Shown here: positions 24,476 through 37,372 of the stretch, piece by piece | Position numbering within the stretch: position 1 is the first letter of the stretch | Layout: each line of letters starts with the position of its first letter | Assembly (NCBI GenBank): GCA_036873755.1 | Contig: JAVTVY010020343.1 | Span: 1-64,000, forward strand | Source: Hanleya hanleyi | Lineage: Eukaryota; Mollusca; Polyplacophora; Lepidopleurida; Hanleyidae | DNA length: 64,000 bases | Direction of reading: 5' to 3' | Notes under the pieces: model-generated | Told to the model about the DNA's origin: nothing | The model's database searches: none | The model's input: only the letters and a program-made list of their open reading frames with translations | Position numbers and translations under genes: made by a program

Positions 24476-25354
24476 TACACCCCGCCTGCGGATTTTTTTT
24501 CTGGATATGCATGATATTCATTCATACTGATGGTCAGAAATCAGAAGTATTTCTAGAAAATACAATATGGAGATGATGCTGAGGGCCATCGCACTATTTC
24601 ACAAGTAATCTCAGAATACGTTACCAGTTATTTTCTAGATCCATAACATACATGTAAATGTCAGTCATGTTCTGATTGTGACTATTCCTTTGAAAATCTC
24701 GAGGAAGTGTGTTCAGGCACCCGGTAGGTAGCCTTTTAGACATTCCGCATAATATATATAATTGTACATGGCCCTTCTCAAAGCGGAGCGGGCATGCTAT
24801 TAGTGAAAAAGCGTTTAGGTCCATTTATCCTGTTTACTTGGTCTCTTATTTCAAATTTGGATGGATTACTTGGCACAGGTGGACACTGTGGGGGCGGGGA
24901 ACAATATACTTATTCAATGATAACTTGTGCTTTACGGTTCACTCGGAGTAAATCTGGATCATATGCACATTCACTGGTACACTGAAGCGATAGATGCGAC
25001 TCGATCAACGAGGTTGGTCAACGTTGAGATAGAAATTTGCCGGAAATTTAATCTGATTGTGAGTTTAAAACCACGAATCAACGTCAACTTTCTTTTATGA
25101 CGTACTCAGTATCAGAGCGGTGAGAATGAGTGTTCCAGGAAGATGAGTGTTCCGGGAAGATGAGTGTTCCGGGAAGAATTTGAGCTCGTCTGTATCGGTC
25201 TGAACTATTTCAAGATAACTATTTAAAGGTACGGTTTACTGAACTATTTCAAGGTATGGTTTAATTGACTATGTATAAGGTTTCACTTAATGACTCGAAC
25301 AAAGCCGGTATTCAGTAATGCCAATCCATTTTTCTGTGAGTGGATACCCTTGGG
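24476..25354. other. Intergenic, no gene recognised
   Basis: The only structure noted is an 18-bp near-perfect tandem triplet, GATGAGTGTTCCGGGAA type, at about 25125-25178. Confidence 0.5.
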
Positions 25355-27880
25355 CAACCTCCCCACAGCGCATGCTCCATTTCGCAGGCTCCATTACCAT
25401 CCCTGCCACCAATAGCGGAAGTTGACCTTTACTACGTTGCTATGACGTATAGGGGAAACCAACCAATGCACGGTTCAGTTTGAATCCAGCCGAACAACTC
25501 CTTTAGTGTTGCACATGAGCGAACTACTTTTCATATGCTCTGTCCAGATAAACAGGGAAAATTATCTCCAGATAATATTTTTAACGCTAGGTCAACAGAG
25601 GTATTATGCAGACTTGAAAAGTAATCGAAATGTTCGGTATACATTTATTTTACTATATACGATGTCACTTCCGGCGATGTGCGCGAAGGCCCCGAATCCG
25701 GTCCAAAAATCTGACTGGTGGCTGGGGTGTTATTAGACCCCCAGCGAGGTGGTTGACCCTTGGGGCGGACGATGTCTCGCGTACCAAAGTCGAGGTCGAA
25801 GTCAGAGGTCAAATGGCGCTGGCCTAAAAATGAGAAAATCATTGAACCGTTCGTGTCTGGTCTATATCTTTGACAGTTTTCTATCCACAGTTTCAATTTT
25901 TTTGTGAGTGGGTACACTAGGTGGAGACGATGTGTCGAGTATTGAGATCGAGGTGAAAGGTTAAAGGAAAATGTGCCATAAAAATCAGAAAATCGTTTAG
26001 AAGTCATAATTTTTTTTAAGTGAATTCACATTGGGGACAAGATACCGAAATTGTGGCCTAGCAAAATTGAGGTCAAGGTTAAATTCTTTGTGACGCGAAA
26101 ATAGGGATTTTTTGTGTCATTAAATACATTAGAGGGAGACGATGTTTTCCGTACCCAAACTGTGGTCAAGGTCAAACGCATTTTGACGCAATGATGCACT
26201 AGAGGTAGATGATGTGTCACGTACCAAAACTGAGGTCAAGTTCAAAGGTCAAGGTCACTGGACCCCAACATCAGGAAATCATTAAAAATTGCATTTTTGT
26301 GTCAGTTGTCAGTTTGGTTCACTGTGACACAAAAATAGGGAAATCATTAAAAAGCGCATTTGTTTGTGTCGGTTGATACATTAGGAGGGACGATGTGTCC
26401 CTTACCAAAATCGAGGTCAAGATCAAGCTCACTGTGACCCCAAAATCAGAGAATCGTTAACACCACATTTTTGGGGTCAGTGGATACATTACAGGTAGAC
26501 GATGTGTCAGATACCAACATTGAGGTCAAGGTCAAAAGTCATGGTCACCGTGACACCAAAATCAGGACATCATTGGAAATCGCAATTTGTGATTAGGAGG
26601 ATACATTAGGGAGAGGCGATATGTTGTGCGGGCGTATATTGAAGCCAATGTTGGCTCTTGTTGACATATCTGTTCATTTGACAGCTATCTAGCTGTAGCC
26701 CTGAATTGTTGGACTATTTTGAAAAGTATCAGGATACAATATCATTTGCGTACACTTCGCCATCCATAAGATGGCTTGCGAATCGTGTGTCTCCATTATT
26801 GCGGAGCGATATCCGGTACTTTACCGGATTCTGTTCGGCCTTCATCCGGCGGAAAACAGACTCGAGAAATCTGATAAATTACAGGTTTTCATACCACTTC
26901 TGAAACAGATATTGCCTGGGCTTACAAAATATATAGGTATGTATAACTTTCGTATCATTCAAGAGGTGTGGTGGATCTGAAATTTTGAACAAGTAGTTCA
27001 TCACATGACTCGAAAATGGCGAGTTATGTTGGGATTACGTCGGTAGACTTTAGCTGATTGGCTGACGCAGTCACGTGGTATTGATTTATGGAAATTCCCT
27101 CTAGCAGTTGCCGAAAGTAGGCTGAACATGGATACACACGACCCCAGGGTCAGTCTTACCGCGTATAGATGACCGAGATGGTTACAGGTTGGATACAATA
27201 TATCCACATGATCACTCGCCATTCTAGGCTAACGGTTCGAACTAACCTTAGTATATTAAACTATCCAGTCTTCAAAATCCAAGGTGCAAAAATCTCCACC
27301 CCTACGACGCATTTCGAAATTCAAATATAGATTCGATGTGAATGATGTCTTGTGCCTAATCGAAAGTTAGGTATCTGCATTATGACAAATGTAGGTTCAA
27401 ACTCGAGATCCATACCAAGAGAAGTCATACTTTAATTGAGAGAGACAGCTCTTGCATACTAGGATTGAAGCTGAAACCCAACCACCTCGCTGGGGGTCTA
27501 ATAACACCCCAGCCACCAGTCAGATTTTTGGACCGGATTCGGGGCCTTCGCGCACATCGCCGGAAGTGACATCATATATAGTAAAATAGATGTTTAACGA
27601 AAATTTTGATTACTTTTCAAGTCTGCATAATACCTCCGTTGACCTAGCGTTAAAAAGAATTATCTGGAGATAATTTTCCCTGTTTATCTGGACAGAGCAT
27701 ATGAAAAGTAGTTCGCTCATGTGCAACACTAAAGGAGTCGTTTGGTCGGATTCAAACTGAACCGTGCGTTGGTTGGTTTCCCCTATACGTCATAGCAACG
27801 TAGTAAAGGTCAACTTCCGCTATTGGAGGCAGGGATGTTATTGGAGCCTGCGAAATGGAGCATGCGCTGTGGGGAGGTTG
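25355..27880. mobile_element. Element with 402-bp inverted arms
   Basis: Arm 25355-25756 and arm 27479-27880 are inverted copies with only scattered differences. Shared landmarks are CAACCTCCCCACAGCGCATG at the outer end and CAGCGAGGTGGTTG at the inner end. Between the arms, 25757-26600 is a degenerate tandem repeat of roughly 100-120 bp built around GAGGTCAAGGTCA and ACGATGTGTC. Positions 26600-27478 are unique, with only short unrecognised frames. No target duplication is evident, so an inverted pair of solo elements is an alternative to a single transposon. Confidence 0.7.
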
Positions 27881-30800
27881 GCTGAAACCCTTTGTTGTTT
27901 TGACGCCGTCCACGCTCCCCCAGAGGCGCGCACCTACCATGAAACGAAAATACCGCATCGTTTGTCCTCATTTAGTGCATTATTCATACTCAGTATATAG
28001 TATACGTTACGCTTGTCAAACCCGGGGACCTATTATCATGATTACATTACGCCCTGTGAGAGAAACTCGTGCTAAATAAGGGAAGTCGGGAGGAGGAAGA
28101 GAAGGAGAATATACATTCCAGACGTGCATATTTTCCCCAAGTGCTCAGCCTATTTACAACATATTAAGTAAGCATCGATATCACACCGCAACAATAGATG
28201 TTTGATTTCCAAATCCTATGGATGGTGTAGAGTGCCCAAATGTTTGTATGGTACATGCGGTGGAAATGAACTTGTAAACAGATGTGTATTGCCAAACCAC
28301 ATGCAATTCTGTATTGTTGATGTATGACTATTCAAATCACAGAAACACGCTCCTGTAGATGACTATGTATACAGTCTTTTATATATGGTATATTTGTATG
28401 TACATTCCAGACCCGTTACATGTATATATTAGGGGCACATGTCAAATTATACATTGTCACGGCATATAGAGTAAATATCTGCTCATGTTTCTGACGGAAG
28501 TGCTAGGACATATAGCGCAATTTCACTGACATATATCACTTGATGTTTCATTTAAGATAGCGTGTGTCGTTAACGAATATTATCTATAAGTCAATCTGGC
28601 AGATGGCTAGGAAAAGTATAGAGACCGAATCACCTGGACTGTGTCATTGCTGTGTTCTATTCATTGTTCATTTATATTACCTATACTGAGTTAAATGTCT
28701 TTAGTGGAAGTGTCGATGTATCACATCCGACATCGGAGGACTTGTGAAATCTAAAATCAGTAATTATAGAACGGTGTAAAGAAAAGTACCGGCCATAAAA
28801 CCAACAGGAAGTCATATTATCAAGGGACGTGGGATAATTGCGCTAAGGCCTACGTACCGGTGATTCAGTGTTGTAGTTTAGGTGAACTTGGTTGCATGTT
28901 GGCCCTGCAGGAAAGGTGAGAAATGATATATTACTCTTCATGAAGACTGCTCGGAGAAATGAGCGAGAATATTGATCATAAATGTGACACATTCATGATT
29001 AGAGTTGATTGGTCAACCGCTTCGGCGACGATATATTACAATGCTGAGAAAACAGGTAAAAGGTTTTCGCATGTTCTAGGCGATCAATGGCCTATTGTCG
29101 TTAAACATGGAATCCGGGAATTATTGTTCTGTTTCAGTAAAGTAGCTTTCTTTTAATGAAATCGTGTTATTTAACATGGTGAGGGATAGGGGAAATAATT
29201 ACATGTACTTCCTCTCAACCTGTTATGATGGAAACGGTATATTGAAGTTTGGATAGCTAATGTACATGGGACTATAGAAACTGTATGGTTGACCTTCAAT
29301 TGAATTACCGTATATATACATAAAGTTTTTCTATTGTGAGACCAATGATACAGCTGGGTAGGATTTTGATAATATACCAACTGACACTTATATAAATTAT
29401 CGTAAAAATACAAAAGAATGTGTTGTATTATTCGAAAAAATTGCGCGGCTACCAAAATTACAGAACCATGCAGGAAGTCTAACTTATACCATAAACTTCC
29501 AAACAGTAGTCCATTATTCCTAGTCGATTATATCTATATGCACCTTTCTTCTATATATAGGCTGGCCATGGAGTGAATTATTGTAAGAACTATTTCTAAT
29601 TATTGACACGTGTATCTACATCGTATATCTTTCTGCAATGTTACCTTGTCTGTCGAACTTTTTGTAATAATCGTGTCATCGCATGGTCCGGTTTTGAAAC
29701 AGCAGTTTATTTAGTGATTTCACCATACACTATGAAATATCTATATATATCACTCATTCCTAACTCAGAAACTATTGGACGTGCAGGAGCGATTCATATA
29801 TCATCAGAGAGCTCTCGCAAATGGAGTGTCTTGAGCATATTTTGTGTTGGTCAAGGCCTCCGAATGCCATTGGGACTTCCGAATGCATTTCCACAAGCAA
29901 AACCTATATTTTTGTTGAACATTTTATCATTGTTTCTTCTTGTATCAGCATAGTAAAATATGACCGTCAATTCCGGTAGACTTTTACCAGCGCTATCAGT
30001 GAACATGCGTTACATTCTGACCTGTATGTCCGTGTAGTGGGTCATCTTGGCGCTAGTATTATTCTGTTTTAATCAGTTCCTTGATAGAATATTTTTAAAA
30101 TTCTTCGTATGGTAATTCACACGGAAAGCCGCATGGGTTCCACTTGGTAAAAGTCTCTGCAATAAATTCTACCTGCCAGCCTACTTTGGCGCCCCGACAA
30201 AAAATGTGGGAGAAGTAAAGAGGGAATTTGGTCTGCTACGTGTTCAGTATTTTTTATGAGTTTGCCTCTCATTAAGCGTTCTTTTCGAAGACAGAAACAG
30301 ACCTATATCACTCTCGCCATTTGCAATGGCGTATAAATTGGGCATCTACACCAAACGGTTCTCCAGTTATAAAAAGACCTACAGACATTACAGATTTAAT
30401 AGTACAGATGGCAGATTGGTGCATTAATAGACCATTACACTGTTTTTTTTCTTGGCAACCCAATATAGTAAATGTATAGGTTGAACATTTCTCGCGAAAT
30501 ACAATGATACAGCTGCTGACTTAAATATTTACAAACCATTTGATCAGATAAATAGTTTGAATATCCGATTAGTAAACATTTACATACCATTATCTGAAAA
30601 TATGTGTATAGCCCTGTATCATTCCAGCTACCCTCGCAGACATGTTGATTGGCTAGTTTCGCTGCCACACAAGTGAAAGAACGTATAGAAACTGGATCCA
30701 TATACAAATTTTATCGATTGACTTTTGCATGACGTAGCAGAAAGAGAACCATGTCCATAGAGAGCCCAGTATGTGTGATTCTACCACCGGAGTTGATGGA

Positions 30801-31244
30801 GTTGACCCATCCCCTGCCGCTACTTATGTTCACAGATCATCTTGTCTAAGCCGACATATGGTATATGGATTTGAGATCCAATGTTCGCTTCGCAACGTCA
30901 GCAAACAAAGTATGATTATTAATACGAAGACAGAACGATTTCTTTGCAGGCAAACCAGAAACTTCCACTGGTTGAAAGGGAGGCCAACCGAATGAATATA
31001 CATAAATCAGATGCAAAACAGCCGTACAGCCGATGTTACCTTCTTTTCATTAGTCAACGCATTTTTTTGGGGTCACTTCCTCTGGACTTACTGGACATGT
31101 GACCGTGTGCTTTACCTAGAGTAAGATTCCCTAATCCGGAAATATACGCGCACACTAGCCCCAATATTTACAATATGATATCCAAGGGCTATCCTCGAGC
31201 TAAAAATATATGTTTTTAAATATTTGATCTGGAAACTAGACAGG
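27881..31244. other. 3.4 kb without a recognisable gene
   Basis: Frames up to 116 codons (29603-29953, +) have no recognisable domain and no supporting context. No repeat structure was identified. Confidence 0.45.
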
Positions 31245-31251
31245 CGGGTAC

Positions 31252-33201
31252 TGTCCGTGTAACCTTGCACAGTTCAATTTTCGTTTTTCGTTTTTGGTTT
31301 CTCAAAATCAAAAATTGAAATTTGACCGTCAATTTTCAATTTTCGTTTTTTGTTTCTGTAATCTCAAAATCAAAAATTGAAATTTGACCGTCAATTTTCA
31401 TTTTTCGTTTTTTGTTTCTGTAATCTCAAAATCAAAAATTGAAATTTGACCGTCAATTTTCAATTTTTGATTCTGGGATTACAAAAAACAAAAAATGAAA
31501 ATTGAAAATTGACGGTCAAATTTCAATTTTCGTTTTTCGTTTTGCTTGACGCAAAAATGAAAATCAAATATTGAAAATTGCCTCGACTTGTCCGTTTTTC
31601 GTTTTTTGATTTTAACTTTGACGTATCAATGTTAAGTTCGCACGTGGACGGGTTACGATGTCACTTCCGGTATGACGAGTAGAATAGAAAACGCAAATCG
31701 TGTCGTATAAGAGGTGTGGAGCATGAGAGGCATGTGGCCCACCAGGCCATCCTCGGGAGCCAGTGTATTGATCGATTTGTTAGGGTATCTATGCATTGCC
31801 TTGGTTAGTTGCCCACGGTAGTTCTGGATAAAACAAAGATCGAGGGGTATCCTCTAAATCAAACCAATTATTGAACAGGCTCAGCAAGCTCATTACGCCA
31901 AACCACTAGCTGCAATGTTTGAGATGTGACATCGCTGGCATAACTTTGATGTCAGGCTGAAATCGTCATCGAGAGTCAAAGCAAAAACCGCCGGCTTGGG
32001 ATACCGACATGCTAATTCAAAATAACCTCGGGGGATGAAATGTTCGAGATTGAGGCAAGGACACAAAACTCACTCGAATCACCAAAATGTCCGGGTGAAC
32101 CCTGTGAGAGGATTCACGATTTACCTGGACTTGTGAAGATGCACCAGACAGGTCTGGATAGGTGGCATCCCGCAGTTGTCATTGGTTATTGGCATTGAGG
32201 CCTGAGCCAATCAAGACGCAGTCTTAGTTTTTCTCATTTCTAAAAATAGACGTTTAGAGTGCTACAAAAGCGAACAGCATTCATGCACACAACCGCTATT
32301 TGTTATTGATTTGAAATATAGTTTTCATAAAGATACCAACAAAGATTTAATACCAATAAGAGTAAGCATCGCGGTGATGGGCCGCGAAATCCGTATATTG
32401 CCAGCGTTCCGTAAACCACCATTTCAAACAAGCACACAAACATCACGTTTGATGCCAGACTGCTTCAACGCTTCAGGTCCAATCTTCATTCTCTATTTTT
32501 GGGACCTGGATCGTTGGAGCGTTCACATGCCCGTCAACGTTCAACGTCAAAAACGCTTCAACGCTTTAAGTGCGGATGTCAAAAGCTTCAACGCATCGAC
32601 GCGGGAAGTTCCTTTTGGGGTTATGATTAGGGTACCCGTAACCCACGTATTTAATATTTTACCCTACTTTAATGAAACTCATATGTGTATCAACCCTGTT
32701 GTTCTTCATATGCTTCACACCTACTGCACGAATGCCTACTCACTTCTGGACATGCGCAGTTGGCCCATTATAATCTAGCTCGAATGCCTGGCTCCAGGCA
32801 TCTATCGTGTGGTGACACTCCCATATCTTTCCCCCTACTGGCTTTCCATATTGTGCTCCACACCTGCCTAAACAATCCGATTTGCGCTTTCCATACTACT
32901 CCGCGGATCGAAAGTGACATCATACGCCTTGCGTGTGCACAGTTAACATTGATGCGTCAAAGTTAAAATCAAAAAACGAAAAACGGACAAGTCGAGGCAA
33001 GTTTCAATATTTGATTTTCATTTTCGCGCGAAGTAAAACGAGAAACGAAAATTGAAAATTGAATGTCAAATTTCAATTTTTGATTCTGAGAAACCGAAAA
33101 CGAAAAACAAAAATTGAAAATTGACGGTCAAATTTCAATTTTTGATTTTGAGAAACCAAAAACAAAAAAACGAAAATTGAATTGTGCAAGGTTACACGGA
33201 C
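31252..33201. mobile_element. DNA element with long AT-rich inverted ends (~1.95 kb)
   Basis: The ends match as inverted repeats: TGTCCGTGTAACCTTGCACA at the left, GTGCAAGGTTACACGGAC at the right. The flanking direct repeat is CGGGTAC (31245-31251 and 33202-33208). Each end (about 31270-31640 and 32955-33185) is made of repeated AAATTGAAATTTGACCGTCA-type blocks in both orientations, so each end can fold on itself. A 155-codon open frame at 32311-32778 (+) shows no recognisable domain and no transposase signature. The element is probably non-autonomous. Confidence 0.8.
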
Positions 33202-33584
33202 CGGGTACACGAGAACAGATCGAAGTTGTGGAAATCAGCTACTTTATTTCTCATATTTGTTTGTTTTTTTTTCATAAGAAAATCGATGTTACAAACGGCC
33301 TGAAATATTTGAAAGAAATAAACTCGGCGGTAGCTCACAGGGAAAAGGGGTGTTTTATATTTTGCGATGGGGACACATCGAGGCCCAACATGGGATAATT
33401 TTATTCCACACTTTACTGGAGGTGTGTTTTCGTTCAAGCCTTGTGATAGATCTGACGGACACTATACCACGGACCAATAGTTTGTGACCATTTCGGACAC
33501 ACCCTAATATAGGGGCCCACCCGGATAATACCTGTCACTGCATGGCTACTTCCAGAAGTGTCTACATATGATCGTTCCATGTGT

Positions 33585-33692
33585 GTGAAGTACTGCCCCA
33601 AGGAAGATCGTACATGTCCGTATGAGCCCTTCGTCGTGATATGACTGAAATATTGTTGAAAGCGACGTTAAATCCCATTCACTCACTCACTC
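33585..33692 (+). mobile_element. SINE-like 3' end with (CACT)n tail
   Basis: The sequence ends GACTGAAATATTGTTGAAAG, then CGACGTTAAATCCC, then a CACTCACTCACTC tail (33677-33692). The same tail motif, in a less diverged form, is the 3' terminus of the LINE whose end lies at 56963 on the minus strand. This fits the SINE-LINE partnership model. I recall this motif as abundant in gastropod genomes. The 5' promoter part could not be delimited. Confidence 0.6.
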
Positions 33693-33699
33693 TTTGCCA

Positions 33700-35343
33700 T
33701 AATAATGCATTAGATCATTAGTTATTCTAGAAGTTGTCAGAAGTCAAACACCGTCAATGTTGTAATTAAGTTTAAGGAATTGTAAATCACCCTATAATCC
33801 AGTGCATGTATAGCTGTTTACCATGGGAAGACGCTGTTTGTGACGGACATGTGACTGCGTTCATTAAGAGTTGGGGGAGGGTGGCCAGTGATTTCATTCG
33901 TGTACCGATCACTTCTGATGTGTACAAAGTGTCAGTGACAATTAGCTATTTTTAGTCTGTGTAAATGTTACATCTTAGTGTGTCCTAAAATATACCAGTG
34001 ACATTTACCTTAGGCTTCAGCATAACGAAAAGTTATCATTTTCCGGTGTGATTGTTTGTTTGTTTGTTTATTTATTTGTAAGCGTTGGAGTCCGGTAAAC
34101 TGCGGAAATTGACAGCCCCGTAAAAAAATCATTCATACAAACAGACAAATCAATGAATACAAACAATTTTGTTATTCTGTTGTAAACTGTTGTTTAAATA
34201 ATTCGTGCAAATATGAGAAAACCCGCAGTAAAATATCTCTCGCCCCTGTAGAAAGTCTAATTGATTCTAATGCTATCTACTGCCCTCCGCTCCATTAACC
34301 TAGACAGGAAGACACGTTATCGTGAACTGTTCCACAGGCCCAGTATCCTCGGATACCGAGGTCAATGACTCAGTGGTGTCATTGACAACCGTGGGATCGA
34401 TTCTCATCGGACTGCCAGGTGATTTTCTGGTTAACCGTGGGTAAGCAAAACACTGTTAAACATTTTATTTATAGAAAAAAAAATGAACTTGCCGAGGGGT
34501 CATATTGTTGCATATATAGTATGATAAGTCGATTCCAACATCAGACACAAGCAGACTGATTGATGAAGTGATGGGAGTGGATAGAAGATGACGTAATCTG
34601 GGGCTGCTCTGCACGTACCTTGAGCGAAAAACCGCAGATGCCAACAGCTAAACTCAATTACACGGAAACTTCGAAGTGTGACTGAACAAACTAATGCCAT
34701 GTATATATTTGTACGTACGTCATCAAATCACTGTCAAAATGTCACCAGTTGAGAAAGATTAGACATATGCATGTGCCCGCTCACCTGGACAATCTTATTG
34801 TAAATGTCATATTGTGACATACATGTTTTCTCTCCTTATTAGCTGTTCCTCGTGGGTTCATCTTGACCCTGAGTAATTAGACGTGTTGCGTTTCAAATGT
34901 ACTGCTATACGAACACTAGTTCGCTTTCGCTACAGATCTAAACATCGAGACTGTCTTTGCTTTGCTTCTATTTCAAATAAACACCCTCAAAATTGGATAT
35001 GACTTTGCGTGAAATAATGTAGGCCTAATTCACCAATTACAGATATATTTTAATTAATTTCGTAACACCGTTTCCGTAAATTTATTATTGAAGTGAGATT
35101 ATACATGTAGTTTAGCGCTTAATTAATCTCATTAGAACAGATCTGGAAAGTCATTTACTGTAGATGCGAAATCTTTTCAGAAACCTTCTGCCGGGTCACG
35201 AAAATAACTGTCAATAGCTACATCATATTGGCCAATCAACGCAACCGCCTGTCATAGCAGAAGTGTTTCGACGTTTGTAGGAAATAAACGAATACTTGAA
35301 GAAAACCCAGCCGTCGACATTAAAGACAACCTATGACTTATGA
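33700..35343. other. Intergenic, no gene recognised
   Basis: Only short unrecognised frames are present. There is a TTTG-rich stretch near 34052-34080. No gene or element boundaries are supported. Confidence 0.45.
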
Positions 35344-35612
35344 CAGTGTACGAGTTGTCACAGCGACACAGCTCACCAATTACCGATATACGATTTGTCA
35401 GAGCATTTCCATCATAGCTGCTTATGCCGGTGCTAGGGGCCGTGTGGTCATGTCATCCAAGTTGCCACCTGAACAGGTACAGTAAAAGCGTACCGGAGAT
35501 ACAACACATGGTATGTGCTTTAGAATAGGTTAACCAGAAGACTATACTGTGAAGTCATGTGGCTCTGTCAGTATGTCGGCACCTCTTCCCACTTCCCTTA
35601 TATGCGTTGTAA
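35344..35612 (+). repeat. Tandem segmental duplication, copy A
   Basis: This copy shares near-identical blocks with 35808-36111: GTACGAGTTGTCACAGCGAC, GCCGGTGCTAGGGGCCGTGT and TATGTCGGCACCTCTTCCCA. About 195 bp of unrelated sequence separates the copies. Copy B has two insertions of ~20-25 bp relative to A. No ORF is conserved between the two, so this looks like a local duplication of non-coding sequence or of a repeat. Confidence 0.8.
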
Positions 35613-35807
35613 TTTTTACCTGTATATGGCGAGATTCTGCTGGTGGACGTTTCGTATCCGAGGCCCGCACCTGTACAGACCTTTTGGTCTTTGATATATG
35701 TTGGCATTGTGGGAAGTTGATGCTGGGTCGACATCGGGCCTTACAGACTAGTCTTTTTTGTTAAATGCCGTCATTTTCATCTGACGACGATACAGCTCAC
35801 CAATCCC

Positions 35808-36111
35808 CAGTGTACGAGTTGTCACAGCGACACAGCTCACCAATTACCAATATACTAGTTGTCAGAGCATTTCCATCATAGCTCTCTAGATTTGTATCTA
35901 ATACCGCTTATGCCGGTGCTAGGGGCCGTGTGGTCATGTCATCCAAGTTGCCACATGAACAGGTACAAGAAGCGTACCTGAGATACAACACATATCACGA
36001 ATCGTTAGATTCTTGGTATGTGCTTTAGAACCAGAAGACTATACTGTGAAGTCATGTGGCTCTGTCAGTATGTCGGCACCTCTTCCCACTTCCCTTATGT
36101 GCGTTGTAATT
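35808..36111 (+). repeat. Tandem segmental duplication, copy B
   Basis: This is the second copy of 35344-35612. Extra segments lie near 35881-35905 (TCTCTAGATTTGTATC...) and near 35993-36015. The rest differs by few substitutions. Confidence 0.8.
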
Positions 36112-36264
36112 ACTGTATTGAACACTGAATAGTTCCCTGAGTACTGCCTCAAACTCAGCAGCGTTGAGGTCATCCACCTCGAGATTTGAATATTGTCCGA
36201 TCTGGTTACCTGTTTCTATCATTTTTTAATCAGTTTGACGCCAACACACTAAACACAAATACAA

Positions 36265-36510
36265 GGTTTTGAACACTCTTTTGGTGTTCTAGAGGTGATC
36301 TCAAATAAATAAGAACAAGAGTGTTCGAATACTTCAATTTTGTCGTATTCTTAACATGAACACTGGTGTTCAAATAGTATATGACCCATAATCAGAACGC
36401 TAAGAAAGGTGTTCCAGTTCCAGTTTAGAACACCAAGACGTGTTCCATTGTAACAGGTTTAGATCATTCTTTGGTGTTCTTGAATAAATAAGAACCGCAG
36501 TGTCCAAAAT
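36265..36510. repeat. Short palindrome-rich segment (GAACAC/GTGTTC)
   Basis: Repeated GAACAC and GTGTTC words in both orientations and two copies of AAATAAATAAGAAC make a ~250-bp foldable segment. It resembles a small MITE, but the ends and any target duplication are not resolved. Confidence 0.4.
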
Positions 36511-37074
36511 TTGATTTGTTTCTTTCATTAAAGTCGGATTCTAAATGCGCTCACTTGTCTTTAAATTGTAATGGCACTCAACACGAGAACACAAATGTTG
36601 GATACCCTTATCCGAGAATAAATTCGTATATTTGGAGAACAGTAGTGTTAAAATTGGGAACGTCAAGGTACACACGCACCAGAAGGCCACGTCGGTCGTC
36701 GGAAATAATGTAAAATTAAATGGTTTAAGTGCACAGAAACCGTTTGCGGTGTTAACATAAGAAAAGTTCTTCCTCACTTTCCTGTATTAGAAAATTATTT
36801 AGATGTCAATTAGTACTGACAGAAGTAATGAATACTTTTGTTTTAATGTAAAATGATATCTACCCAAGTGCCGCGGGGTATGATGGGAAGGATGTCAACA
36901 TTAGCGAATTTATATCGGTGCTCATTAGGCGTAGACAATTTATGTTTCGAATTAATTAGACCTGTCTATTTCGTATGTCTTCTTTGTCTTGAGTAATGAA
37001 TTATCTCTTGTATCTTATAATTACAACGTGCTTGATTTCACCTCTGTACTAAAGTACCGGTGTGAAGGTGAACG

Positions 37075-37330
37075 TTGTCCTGGTTAGTTGTTGTCCGTCG
37101 GACAGCCATTACTGGGACAGGTTGTCCATGGACAACATGTACTGTTGTGAGTTGTCTCGGGACAACTGATATTATCATAGGTTGTCCATGGACAACTACA
37201 CCCGGGGATACGTTGTCCGACGATAGAAGTGGTTGTCCAGGTTTTATCGCGATTATAACTAAGTCGTATTAAGGGTTGTCCGTCACCTGGGAATAGTTGT
37301 CCAGTATCAGGCCTCAGCATGTAAAGCGGT
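37075..37330. repeat. TTGTCC/GGACAA cluster, left
   Basis: At least ten TTGTCC or GGACAA words occur in about 250 bp, including the palindrome GGTTGTCCATGGACAAC twice. A comparable cluster occurs at 39295-39540. The two may be subterminal regions of one element, but no clean terminal inverted repeat was found. Confidence 0.55.
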
Positions 37331-37372
37331 TCAATAAGGCAATGATAGTATGCGTAGCCGATAAATGGATTG

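Noticed and set aside
32311..32778. 155-codon ORF in the 31-33-kb element as a transposase
   Set aside because: No catalytic or DNA-binding motif is visible. The length and composition are compatible with chance.
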